Shown here in pieces: positions 54,834-62,640 of a stretch of 64,000 nucleotides of DNA. Every line of letters begins with the position of its first letter. Positions within the stretch are counted from its first letter, which is position 1. Source of the DNA: Cyanosarcina radialis HA8281-LM2. GTDB taxonomy: Bacteria > Cyanobacteriota > Cyanobacteriia > Cyanobacteriales > CCAP-1448. Made by a program: the position numbers and the translations under genes. The notes beneath the pieces are model-generated. The model made no database searches and was not told the DNA's origin. It saw nothing but the letters and a program-made list of their open reading frames with translations. The stretch lies in assembly GCA_019359615.1 (NCBI GenBank), contig JAHHHA010000020.1, positions 1 to 64,000 on the forward strand, given 5' to 3'.

Positions 54834-55661
54834 ATGGCTGACCAACCCAAGAACGAGAACAAACAACGAGTTGCCCTGGTAATCCAATACCTGGGCACTC
54901 ATTTTCATGGTTGGCAGCGGCAACCCAACGGTCGCACCGTCCAAGCAGAAATCGAACGAGTGCTTTCAGAAGTGTTAGAAAGTCCAGTCACTATACACGG
55001 TGCTGGCAGAACCGATACAGGCGTTCATGCTGCCGCCCAAATCGCTCATTTCGACCACAGCAGTCGCATTCCCGCTCACCGCTGGAGTGCGATTCTGAAC
55101 TCTAGATTGCCTGAAGATATATTAATTCGGGCCTCGGCACCAGTTTCCCCCACCTGGCACGCCCGATTCTCGGCTAGTTGGCGGCGCTATCGCTATACGA
55201 TCTATACTGATTCTCGACCTAACTTGTTTGTGCGCCCCTTTAGTTGGCATTATTATAATGTCCCCCTAAATGAATTCCTCATTCAAAAAGCTTTAAATCC
55301 ACTCCTGGGCTATCACCACCTAGCAGCTTTTCGTCGGGCTAATTCAGCGCGGAAGCATTCGTGGGTAGACGTGCAAGCGGTTGAGTGCCAGCGGCAAGGA
55401 CCGTTAATTCAGATCGAGATTCAAGCTAACGGATTTCTTTACGGGATGGTGCGGCTGTTGGTGGGATTGCTCGTCCAAGTGGGCACCAAAGAGCGATCGC
55501 CTGAAAGCTTCACGCAATTGTGGATCGACCAACAGCGAGATCGAGTCAAATATGCCGCACCCGCTCAAGGGCTGTGTCTGTTGCGGGTTGGCTACCCAGA
55601 ATCGCCATTTCCCAAAGAAGCTTGGTTCGATACCCAACCTCAGTTTTTGCTGAATTACTAG
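54834..55661 (+). CDS. truA: tRNA pseudouridine(38-40) synthase
   Basis: The 275-residue enzyme makes pseudouridine at positions 38-40 of the tRNA anticodon stem. The catalytic Asp lies in GAGRTDTGVHAAAQIAHFD. FHGWQRQPNGRTVQAEIE opens the domain and NGFLYGMVRLLVGLLVQVG is the second half. It lies between rplQ and rplM, as in other cyanobacteria. Confidence 0.96.
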   Translation: MADQPKNENKQRVALVIQYLGTHFHGWQRQPNGRTVQAEIERVLSEVLESPVTIHGAGRTDTGVHAAAQIAHFDHSSRIPAHRWSAILNSRLPEDILIRASAPVSPTWHARFSASWRRYRYTIYTDSRPNLFVRPFSWHYYNVPLNEFLIQKALNPLLGYHHLAAFRRANSARKHSWVDVQAVECQRQGPLIQIEIQANGFLYGMVRLLVGLLVQVGTKERSPESFTQLWIDQQRDRVKYAAPAQGLCLLRVGYPESPFPKEAWFDTQPQFLLNY

Positions 55662-55713
55662 TTCTTAGGTAAAGAGCTAACAACCTATGCCCCATGCCCA
55701 ATAACCAATAACT

Positions 55714-56169
55714 ATGAACAAAACCTTTCTCCCCTCTGACAAAACTCTAGAACACAACTGGTATTTAGTTGATGCCGCCGACCAGCGTTTGGGGCGTTTA
55801 GCCAGCCAAGTGGCCAGCATCATTAGAGGTAAAAACAAACCTACCTTTACCCCTCATATGGATACTGGCGACTTCGTGATCGTCATCAATGCCGAAAAAG
55901 TTGCTGTAACTGGTAAAAAACGCAGCCAGAAAGTATACAGACGGCACTCTGGAAGACCGGGGGGTATGAAAACCGAAACTTTCGCCAAGTTACAAGCCCG
56001 CTTGCCGGAACGGATTATCGAACACGCCGTTAAGGGTATGCTGCCAAAAAACTCTTTGGGAAAACGTCTGTTTACCAAATTGAAAGTCTATGCGGGCCCC
56101 GAACATCCCCATGCTGCCCAACAGCCCCAAGAACTCAAAATTAATACTATTCCAGGAGGAGAAGACTAA
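55714..56169 (+). CDS. rplM: 50S ribosomal protein L13
   Basis: The 151-residue early-assembly protein: [39 protein letters not shown] and [16 protein letters not shown]. Its TAA overlaps the ATG of rpsI. Confidence 0.97.
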   Translation: MNKTFLPSDKTLEHNWYLVDAADQRLGRLASQVASIIRGKNKPTFTPHMDTGDFVIVINAEKVAVTGKKRSQKVYRRHSGRPGGMKTETFAKLQARLPERIIEHAVKGMLPKNSLGKRLFTKLKVYAGPEHPHAAQQPQELKINTIPGGED

Positions 56170-56582
56170 TGCAAGCAACCGAGCAAAGCGGCCGCGCTAT
56201 GTACTGGGGAACTGGTCGGCGCAAATCGGCAGTAGCCAGAGTCAGATTAGTACCGGGTAGCGGTCAAATCACTGTGAACAAGCGCCCTGGAGATCTATAT
56301 TTTCAGTTCAACGCTGCCTATCTGTCGCTAGTTAAAGCACCTTTAGAAACTCTAGGGTTAGAAAACGATTACGACGTTTTGGTTAATGCTCATGGCGGCG
56401 GATTGACCGGACAATCTGATGCGGTTCGTTTGGGAGTAGCTAGGGCGCTTTGTCAGTTAGATCCTGAGAACCGCAAGCTGCTGAAGGTGGAAGGATACCT
56501 CACCCGCGATCCTAGAGCTAAAGAGCGCAAAAAATATGGCTTGCATAAAGCGCGGAAAGCACCTCAATACTCGAAACGTTAA
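56169..56582 (+). CDS. rpsI: 30S ribosomal protein S9
   Basis: The 137-residue protein: [40 protein letters not shown] and the C-terminal [10 protein letters not shown], whose last Arg contacts P-site tRNA. It starts in a TAATG overlap with rplM. An ATG 11 codons later is the alternative. Confidence 0.97.
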   Translation: MQATEQSGRAMYWGTGRRKSAVARVRLVPGSGQITVNKRPGDLYFQFNAAYLSLVKAPLETLGLENDYDVLVNAHGGGLTGQSDAVRLGVARALCQLDPENRKLLKVEGYLTRDPRAKERKKYGLHKARKAPQYSKR

Positions 56583-56684
56583 TTGCTACACCAAATTAGC
56601 TTTGACTTCTTTAGATCTCCTGACTGCAAGTTGGGAGATTTATTAGATCTAGAGGAGATCGAGGCGCTCCTTGGGAAAAGTAAG

Positions 56685-56902
56685 TTACAGTTCTTCCCAT
56701 TTTTCTTTACTAACCCTAGCTTGACGCAAGATTTCTCCCAATAAATTCTTACCAATATCGCCTTTATGTGGATTAGGGATGATTAACTTTAAATTTCCTT
56801 AAGCATAAACTGGTGCTTTTTGCCAGAATAGGGACCCTCAAAATCAAGTTTTCTCAAGTATCGAATCAGTTCCCGTCGCTTAATCGGCTCGAAAGGAGGC
56901 AC
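56685..56902 (-). pseudogene. hicA: HicA-like toxin gene, frameshifted
   Basis: Read from a GTG overlapping the hicB stop by one base, the frame gives PFEPIKRRELIRYLRKL, FEGPYSGKKHQFMLK and then a stop. One base added near 56798 restores NLKLIIPNPHKGDIGKNLLG and a final 72-residue HicA with the expected length. The double-stranded-RNA-binding-like fold and the catalytic His (in KKHQFM) are present. The single-base loss makes this probably inactive. It could also be a sequencing error. Confidence 0.75.
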
Positions 56903-57150
56903 TAAGCCACCTCCACTTTAGTAAAGTCCAGGGTAACGCCTTCTATCTCTGGTAAAGAATGACCTAACTTCAACCCTAAAATAATCCACTCTTCTAAGGC
57001 TTCCTCTAGTTCGGCTTGGCAAGCCTCTAAGGTGGGTGCGATCGCCCACAAGCCCTGAAATCCTATGATTTCACCAAAAACACCCTCGCGATCGTCCAGT
57101 AGTTTGTAGCTAGCGCGTTGCATAGCAGATTTGATATATTCAGCCAGCAT
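56902..57150 (-). CDS. hicB: HicB-like antitoxin
   Basis: The 82-residue protein has the HicB fold: KLLDDREGVFGEIIGFQGLW, then PTLEACQAELEEALEEWIILGL. It would bind and neutralise HicA and probably repress its own promoter. No C-terminal ribbon-helix-helix is visible in this short form. hicA follows, overlapping by 1 base. It sits in the middle of the ribosomal super-operon, on the opposite strand, between rpsI and rpmE. Confidence 0.85.
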   Translation of the reverse strand: MLAEYIKSAMQRASYKLLDDREGVFGEIIGFQGLWAIAPTLEACQAELEEALEEWIILGLKLGHSLPEIEGVTLDFTKVEVA

Positions 57151-57221
57151 AAATCGCTCCTTTTATCGTTGCATTAGCGATACTTAAAATCTATCCTGCT
57201 GTAAGAAATCCAGCAATTAAC

Positions 57222-57251
57222 TTGACATATATTCTTTTTTATGAATATAAC
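57222..57251 (+). promoter_or_regulatory. promoter of rpmE
   Basis: TTGACA (57222-57227) and TATAAC (57246-57251) are 18 bases apart, about 90 bases before rpmE and after the hicBA insertion, so the distal genes have their own start. Confidence 0.65.
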
Positions 57252-57341
57252 CGAAAATATATTATTCAATAACGCGATGCTATAGATTGAAGCACATCTA
57301 TCGAGCTAAAATTGAAATAGTAGCGATCGCAAGGATTAAGT

Positions 57342-57596
57342 ATGTCTAAAGCTAATATTCACCCGAAGTGGTATCCAGAAGCTAAAGTTTACTGTAATGG
57401 CGAAGTGGTCATGACAGTGGGTTCTACCCAACCAGAAATCCACGTCGATGTGTGGTCTGGCAATCATCCCTTCTATACAGGAACGCAGAAAATTATCGAT
57501 ACCGAAGGTCGGGTCGAGCGGTTCTTGCGGAAATACGGGATGTTGGAAGGGGAACAACCTGCCGAGCAACCTTCTGGAGCGAAGAAGAAAAAGTAG
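57342..57596 (+). CDS. rpmE: 50S ribosomal protein L31
   Basis: The 84-residue protein: MSKANIHPKWYPEAKVYCNG, EIHVDVWSGNHPFYTGTQK and a basic tail. The Zn-binding Cys motif is incomplete (a single Cys), as in the Cys-minus type. Confidence 0.96.
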   Translation: MSKANIHPKWYPEAKVYCNGEVVMTVGSTQPEIHVDVWSGNHPFYTGTQKIIDTEGRVERFLRKYGMLEGEQPAEQPSGAKKKK

Positions 57597-57692
57597 CGCT
57601 GCCTAAATTCAGCTTGAAAGATTCGCGGTCGATCGATCTGGCATCGGCCCCCGACAAATAAACGAACAAAGCTGTTTTTAGGAGCAAATATC

Positions 57693-58802
57693 GTGGCGGA
57701 AGTATACCTGCTAGAAAAATTAAAATCAGTCGAACAAACCTTCAACGAATTAACTCGTCGTCTGGCCGATCCAGATATTGCCACCGATCCGCAAGAGATT
57801 CAACGGGTAGCAAAGGCGCGTTCTTCTCTGGAAGAAGTGGTTGATACCTATGACACCTGGAAGGCAACGGGGGATGAGTTGGTAGGCGCGAGGCAGGTAT
57901 TAAAAGAAGCTGCTAGCGACCCCCAAATGCAAGAAATGGCCGCCTTAGAGGTGGAAGAACTAGAGGCCAAACTCCAAAGCCTGGAAACTCGGCTGAAGAT
58001 CTTGCTCTTGCCCCGCGATCCTAACGATGACAAAAATATCATGTTAGAAATTCGCGCTGGTACTGGTGGAGATGAAGCCAGTATTTGGGCGGGCGATTTG
58101 GTGCGAATGTACTCGCGCTATGCCGAAAGTCAACACTGGAAAGTCAAGCTGGTAAGCGAATCTCTCGCCGAGATGGGCGGCTTTAAAGAAGCTGTTCTGG
58201 AAATTCAAGGCGAGCGGGTTTACAGCCAACTGAAGTTTGAAGCTGGCGTACATCGGGTGCAGCGGGTTCCCGTTACCGAGGCTGGGGGCAGAGTTCATAC
58301 CTCAACGGCTACGGTAGCCATCATGCCAGAGGTGGATGAGGTAGAAGTCCAAATCGATCCCAAGGATATCGAGATGAGTACGGCTCGTTCCGGCGGTGCT
58401 GGCGGGCAAAACGTCAACAAGGTGGAAACTGCTGCTGACTTATTTCACAAACCGACGGGCATTCGGATTTTCTGTACGGAAGAGCGCAGTCAGCTACAAA
58501 ACAAAGAGCGGGCGATGCAAATTTTGCGAGCCAAGTTGTACGAGATGAAGTTGAGGGAGCAGCAAGAAGCAGTGACTTCGATGAGGCGCTCTCAGGTAGG
58601 TACGGGATCGCGATCGGAAAAAATTCGGACTTACAATTACAAAGACAATCGGGCTACCGATCACCGTCTGGGTCAAAATTATTCCCTGAACTCGATCTTA
58701 GAAGGCGATTTGGAAGATGTGATTCAGGCTTGTATTTCCCAAGATCAGCAAGAGCGTTTAGCGGAATTAGCAGCTTCGACTTCGGCAGCAACTTCAGTGT
58801 AA
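57693..58802 (+). CDS. prfA: peptide chain release factor 1
   Basis: The 369-residue protein ends translation at UAA and UAG. The peptidyl-tRNA hydrolysis motif is in [17 protein letters not shown] (GGQ). [42 protein letters not shown] and [18 protein letters not shown] are conserved. GTG start with AGGAG upstream. Confidence 0.97.
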   Translation: MAEVYLLEKLKSVEQTFNELTRRLADPDIATDPQEIQRVAKARSSLEEVVDTYDTWKATGDELVGARQVLKEAASDPQMQEMAALEVEELEAKLQSLETRLKILLLPRDPNDDKNIMLEIRAGTGGDEASIWAGDLVRMYSRYAESQHWKVKLVSESLAEMGGFKEAVLEIQGERVYSQLKFEAGVHRVQRVPVTEAGGRVHTSTATVAIMPEVDEVEVQIDPKDIEMSTARSGGAGGQNVNKVETAADLFHKPTGIRIFCTEERSQLQNKERAMQILRAKLYEMKLREQQEAVTSMRRSQVGTGSRSEKIRTYNYKDNRATDHRLGQNYSLNSILEGDLEDVIQACISQDQQERLAELAASTSAATSV

Positions 58803-58846
58803 GACCGATGTTTTTAGAGGTAATAGGGAGAATTTTTCGCCAATAG

Positions 58847-58874
58847 TAGAGACTCGCGAGATCGCGTCTCTACT
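58847..58874. repeat. palindromic repeat after prfA
   Basis: GTAGAGACTCGCGA and TCGCGTCTCTAC form a near-perfect hairpin of the GTAGAGACG family. Confidence 0.85.
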
Positions 58875-58929
58875 TAAATCTAGGTCGGCCAAGCTAGAAT
58901 AAAACTAATAAAAAGGAAACAGTAAGTCA

Positions 58930-59118
58930 TTGCCTACTGAAAAGCAAAAAGATACTACGCTCTTTGTGTGTCAACTGCTTTCTAATCTTTTGCAACCCAT
59001 CTGGCTATTCAGATACGATTCTCTGAACCAATACATCTTTTTAATTGCTGGCAGAGAGGAAAGCTTAGAAATCACTATTTATGAAAACGGCAACTGGGAG
59101 TTCAATCGAGATGAATAA
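58930..59118 (+). CDS. small protein, DUF6888-like
   Basis: This 62-residue protein starts at TTG (PTEKQKDTTLFVCQLLSNLL). QPIWLFRYDSLNQYIFLIAGREESLEITIYENGNWEF resembles the cyanobacterial DUF6888 family. It overlaps the next gene by 8 bases. Function unknown; paired small overlapping genes often are antitoxin/toxin-like (inference). Confidence 0.65.
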   Translation: MPTEKQKDTTLFVCQLLSNLLQPIWLFRYDSLNQYIFLIAGREESLEITIYENGNWEFNRDE

Positions 59119-59314
59119 ACCCGATCTTAAACAAATGAACCGACAGGAATTGAAAAAATATATTCTCGCTCATCCAACTGATGATGAAGCCATTAGAGAA
59201 CTATTCATCAACCGCCGTAACCCCAATGCTAAGGTTTATCCGTCTCCCTATGAAATGTCTTATGAGGAAGTCGAAGCCATTTTTAAATCTAAGCTAGATC
59301 GAAGTGAGCCATGA
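59111..59314 (+). CDS. small protein, DUF6887-like
   Basis: The 67-residue protein (MNKPDLKQMNRQELKKYIL) has HPTDDEAIRELFINRRNPNAK, typical of cyanobacterial DUF6887. It starts inside the previous gene (overlap 8 bases), so they are coupled. It is highly charged and without a membrane segment. Confidence 0.7.
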   Translation: MNKPDLKQMNRQELKKYILAHPTDDEAIRELFINRRNPNAKVYPSPYEMSYEEVEAIFKSKLDRSEP

Positions 59315-59335
59315 AACTACAAAGTTACTATTTAA

Positions 59336-59989
59336 CTAAAATACCGATCGTTCAGTCGGAAACCGAGATGTCGAAATTTCTCTGACAAGATCGACTCTTA
59401 TAATTTTCGATCGCTCTTCTCCTGTAGCAATTACAGTCCGACTGCTGCTAAGCGAAAGTTTGACTGTCTGAATTCCCAGAGAAAAAAACAAATTTTCATA
59501 ACTTTCTACAATCGTACTCTCAGGAAATGGTGAAGTTTCGATATCCAATTCTAATTCTTTGATATGTTCTGACATTTCTTCATATATTTCTTCCTGATAT
59601 TCAGAATCATCTACTGTTAGAAAGTGCGTTACCTCTCCACCTGGAGCAAAAAGTTCGCAACTAACCACACCGGAAGTATCCTCTGCTGAAAACTCAAGAA
59701 CCTTAGCTTGAAGATTTTTCGATAGATTCTCGGTGTCAAACATACTCCATGAACCGACTAAGTGGAAAATAATAGTCCAATCGCTATCGGCAACTCGAAC
59801 AACTACTCCAGTGGGCGACCATTGTTCCGATAATTTTGTTGGTGTAGAGTCAACAGGAACATTACGCTCGATTTCACTACCCAACATAGTAGAGTAAACA
59901 TCTGAAACCAGATCGATCGAGGCTCGAGCAAAAAGTACAACCCACGAACAGTCGCCAAAATCTTCGACAAATTGTTGAAACGTTTCCAT
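59336..59989 (-). CDS. protein of unknown function
   Basis: The 217-residue soluble, acidic protein opens FQQFVEDFGDCSWVVLFARASID. No family is recognised. It contains VVVRVADSDWTIIFHLVGSW and an acidic middle (DDSEYQEEIYEEMSEHIKELELDIE). It lies 36 bases after the ABC1 kinase gene on the same strand and may be cotranscribed. A defence-system immunity or accessory role is possible but unsupported. Confidence 0.55.
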   Translation of the reverse strand: METFQQFVEDFGDCSWVVLFARASIDLVSDVYSTMLGSEIERNVPVDSTPTKLSEQWSPTGVVVRVADSDWTIIFHLVGSWSMFDTENLSKNLQAKVLEFSAEDTSGVVSCELFAPGGEVTHFLTVDDSEYQEEIYEEMSEHIKELELDIETSPFPESTIVESYENLFFSLGIQTVKLSLSSSRTVIATGEERSKIIRVDLVREISTSRFPTERSVF

Positions 59990-60025
59990 AAACTGGCTTC
60001 TATAATTTTCAAAATATCCTCTTCT

Positions 60026-61678
60026 CTAGCCGCGCAAACGTCCCGATCGCAAAATACTAATTACTAACCATAACCCTAGAAAGCTAGCAACTCCAAACAG
60101 GATGTTGCTCAAAAGAGATAGCTGAGCGGTTTGAGGATTAGAAGAAATAATCGCGGCTCCGACAATTAGAGCGCCAACTACAATGCTAAATGAAAGACGG
60201 TTGGCTGAATCGTCTAAACTCCGTCGCATTAGATGCAACTCTGGTATAGTTATATTTAATTTTAAATTCTCGGAACTCAAACGTTCTAGTAAAAACTGAA
60301 TGTAGCGAGGAGATTGTAAAGTTAAGCTTTTTAGATCGAGCGCGGTTCTGAGAGCTAATTCTAGAGGTTTGTCGCCTAACAATTGACGACGAAATAGATC
60401 GCCAATTAGTGGTTGTACTTCTTGAAAGAGATTTACATCTGGATTAAATGTTCGTCCTACTCCCTCCAAATTAGCTATAGCTTTGGCATACAAACCTAAA
60501 TTGCTAGGAACGCGAATTTTATTATTTCTAGCAGTTTGTAATACCTCATATAATACCTCGCTAAAGTTGATTTGCGATAAGCTGACGTTAAAATACTTGC
60601 GCAACATTCGAGAGTAGTCGTTCTCTAATTGTGATAAATTTACTGCTTGAAATGAATCGGATAGCTGCAAAGTTAGTTGAGTGCATCTTTGAGCGTCTAG
60701 ATCGACAATAGCTAATAACATCTCTGTCAAAATTTGCTGCGATTTTGGATCTAAACGACCCATCATGCCGCAATCGATTAAAGCCATGCGACCATCTGCT
60801 AAATAAAACAAATTGCCGGGATGCGGATCGGCATGAAAGAAGCCATCTATATACAGTTGTTGAAAAAAAGCTCGAAATAGTAAGGTAGTGATTTCTTGCC
60901 TTTTAACGCTAGGATCTTTCCCATTGTCTGGAGTGGAAAAATCTGCTGATAGCAGCGGTACGCCATTTAACCATTCCATTACTAATAGTTTTTCTGTAGT
61001 CAGCGGCCAATGAATTTCAGGAACTACCAATTGCTGCGGATCGAACCACTTACTTTTAGATAAATTCTGGCGCAGTTGGTCGGTATAATTAGCTTCGATC
61101 GTAAAGTCTAATTCGGCTTTTAAGGCATTAATAAATTCTTCGGCTAAAGAGATGACATCGTAAGTTTCTCCAAAGTCGGTTCTGGCTACCAACTCGGCCA
61201 AAGTTTTAATCAAGATAATATCTTGAGCGATAATGGCATCAATTCCAGGACGTTGAACTTTGAGAGCCACTTCTCGACCATCGACTAAGATTGCTTTATG
61301 AGTTTGAGCGATCGATCCTGCGGCTACGGGTTTGGCATTAATGCTGCTAAAAGTTTCTTCAAGGGGTTGTTTTAGTTGTTGGCGGATAACTGGTTCTATA
61401 TGTTCCCAAGGTACCGCTGGTACTTCTGCTTGCAAGGTAGATAGGGCATTAATGTAAGCAGGTGGTAGTAAATCTGGGCGCGTACTCAAAAGCTGACCGA
61501 GTTTGATATAGACGGGGCCTAAATCTACCAGAATATTGCGCAATACGGCTGGCGTTGGTAGCTTGGGTTCGTCGGCTTTGCCGCCTGTCAGCAGCACTCG
61601 CATATAGTCCCAGCCGTTGCGGAAGACTACCTCAACAATTTCTCGCTGCCGAGAAGTAATTTTTCTAAGAGAAAACAT
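60026..61678 (-). CDS. ABC1/UbiB/AarF family atypical kinase
   Basis: This 550-residue protein starts at ATG 61678 (MFSLRKITSRQREIVEVVF). The family motifs are IKLGQLLSTRPDLLP (KxGQ), AAGSIAQTHKA (Ala-rich loop), VALKVQRPG, GFFHADPHPGNLF and ALIDCGMMGRL. Two C-terminal membrane segments (FSIVVGALIVGAAII, LLSNILFGVASFLGLWLV) anchor it. Family members support prenyl-quinone synthesis or stability. A TTG 14 codons further upstream lies in a repeat element and is not used here. Confidence 0.93.
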   Translation of the reverse strand: MFSLRKITSRQREIVEVVFRNGWDYMRVLLTGGKADEPKLPTPAVLRNILVDLGPVYIKLGQLLSTRPDLLPPAYINALSTLQAEVPAVPWEHIEPVIRQQLKQPLEETFSSINAKPVAAGSIAQTHKAILVDGREVALKVQRPGIDAIIAQDIILIKTLAELVARTDFGETYDVISLAEEFINALKAELDFTIEANYTDQLRQNLSKSKWFDPQQLVVPEIHWPLTTEKLLVMEWLNGVPLLSADFSTPDNGKDPSVKRQEITTLLFRAFFQQLYIDGFFHADPHPGNLFYLADGRMALIDCGMMGRLDPKSQQILTEMLLAIVDLDAQRCTQLTLQLSDSFQAVNLSQLENDYSRMLRKYFNVSLSQINFSEVLYEVLQTARNNKIRVPSNLGLYAKAIANLEGVGRTFNPDVNLFQEVQPLIGDLFRRQLLGDKPLELALRTALDLKSLTLQSPRYIQFLLERLSSENLKLNITIPELHLMRRSLDDSANRLSFSIVVGALIVGAAIISSNPQTAQLSLLSNILFGVASFLGLWLVISILRSGRLRG

Positions 61679-61712
61679 ATAGGAGACGGGAAAGTTTACC
61701 AAAATAGCCGAT

Positions 61713-61834
61713 GATATCAAATCCGCTTAGGAAAAGTTGGTTTCCCTCACCCCGACTCCGGCACCCCTCTCCCGCGGGAGAGGGGTTGGGGGTGAGGGCT
61801 AGATTTATGCTTTTAACAACCGGATTTAGTATGA
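61713..61834. repeat. MITE-like palindromic element
   Basis: GATATCAAATCCGC and CCGGATTTAGTATGA ends with CCCTCACCCCG and GGTTGGGGGTGAGGG arms and the loop CTCCCGCGGGAG. This is the uninterrupted form of the 24248-24396 element. It lies between the kinase start and the next gene. The 61835-62042 stretch holds no gene. Confidence 0.88.
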
Positions 61835-62042
61835 ATTAGCGGTAAGAGCTAAATCTTAGCAAATCAAATGGCGACGAACCTCTATCGAGAGTCGTTTCAA
61901 CTCGCCGTACTAATTCAAAAATGGCGATAGCGGCCCGATCGTTACCCAGTATGCAGCAACTTGAGACTAGACAATGACAATAGTTGCGGCAGTCGAGATG
62001 TCGAGCGAATTTCTGGCTGGCAATTCCCCGATGATGTGAGAC

Positions 62043-62384
62043 TTACAGTTCGATGGTAGCGATTTTCTTCTTACTGCTTTTGCTGCGAAGCACGACAGTA
62101 TTATAAGGAATTGTATCGGTACCTTCGGGCAAGGGTAAGCGGAAGCTGCCGCTTTTTTCTTTAAGTTCGCCTAATTCAATGCTTTTATTTAAATTTCCAT
62201 CTTCTGCTAAATAAGCAACGGTGTCTTTAGGCGAGCCTTCGATGGAAAAATCTTCAAAGAAAACCACTTTACCCCCCTCCGGATCGATACCGAGGATTAC
62301 CGTCCCTTGTACCTTGCCGCTTTCCTCTTCGTCTACCGTACCCATTTTAATTTCATCTGGATCTTGACCGCCCGTATTGCTCAT
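62043..62384 (-). CDS. DM13-domain-like protein
   Basis: The 113-residue protein lacks a signal peptide. VQGTVILGIDPEGGKVVFFEDFSIEGSPKDTVAYLAEDGN and SIELGELKEKSGSFRLPLPEG, PYNTVVLRSKS match the DM13 (electron-transfer-linked) fold, with a FEDF motif and a beta layout. A redox role is inferred from domain name only. Confidence 0.65.
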   Translation of the reverse strand: MSNTGGQDPDEIKMGTVDEEESGKVQGTVILGIDPEGGKVVFFEDFSIEGSPKDTVAYLAEDGNLNKSIELGELKEKSGSFRLPLPEGTDTIPYNTVVLRSKSSKKKIATIEL

Positions 62385-62554
62385 GATGCAACCTCTTCAC
62401 GTTTACTTGCATCCAGAATCGTCGCTTAAAAAAATCACTAATGCAAAACCCCTAAGATAGAAATTAACAGGCGATGTTACCCCATCTTAGGTTGTGAATC
62501 TTAGCGATCGCTCTTATGCTAAGCCTTCAAATGTAGTGGCCTGTTTCACCTCAA

Positions 62555-62628
62555 GCGGTGCGTTACGACGGATTGCTGAACTTAACTTATAGCAAGGGTT
62601 ATTGCCGTCTAACGCACCCTACAATTCG
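62555..62628. repeat. GGTGCGTTA inverted repeat
   Basis: GGTGCGTTACGACGG and CCGTCTAACGCACCC are inverted copies about 40 bases apart. The 62385-62640 gap otherwise holds no gene. Confidence 0.7.
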
Positions 62629-62640
62629 CTTCGATCGAAA

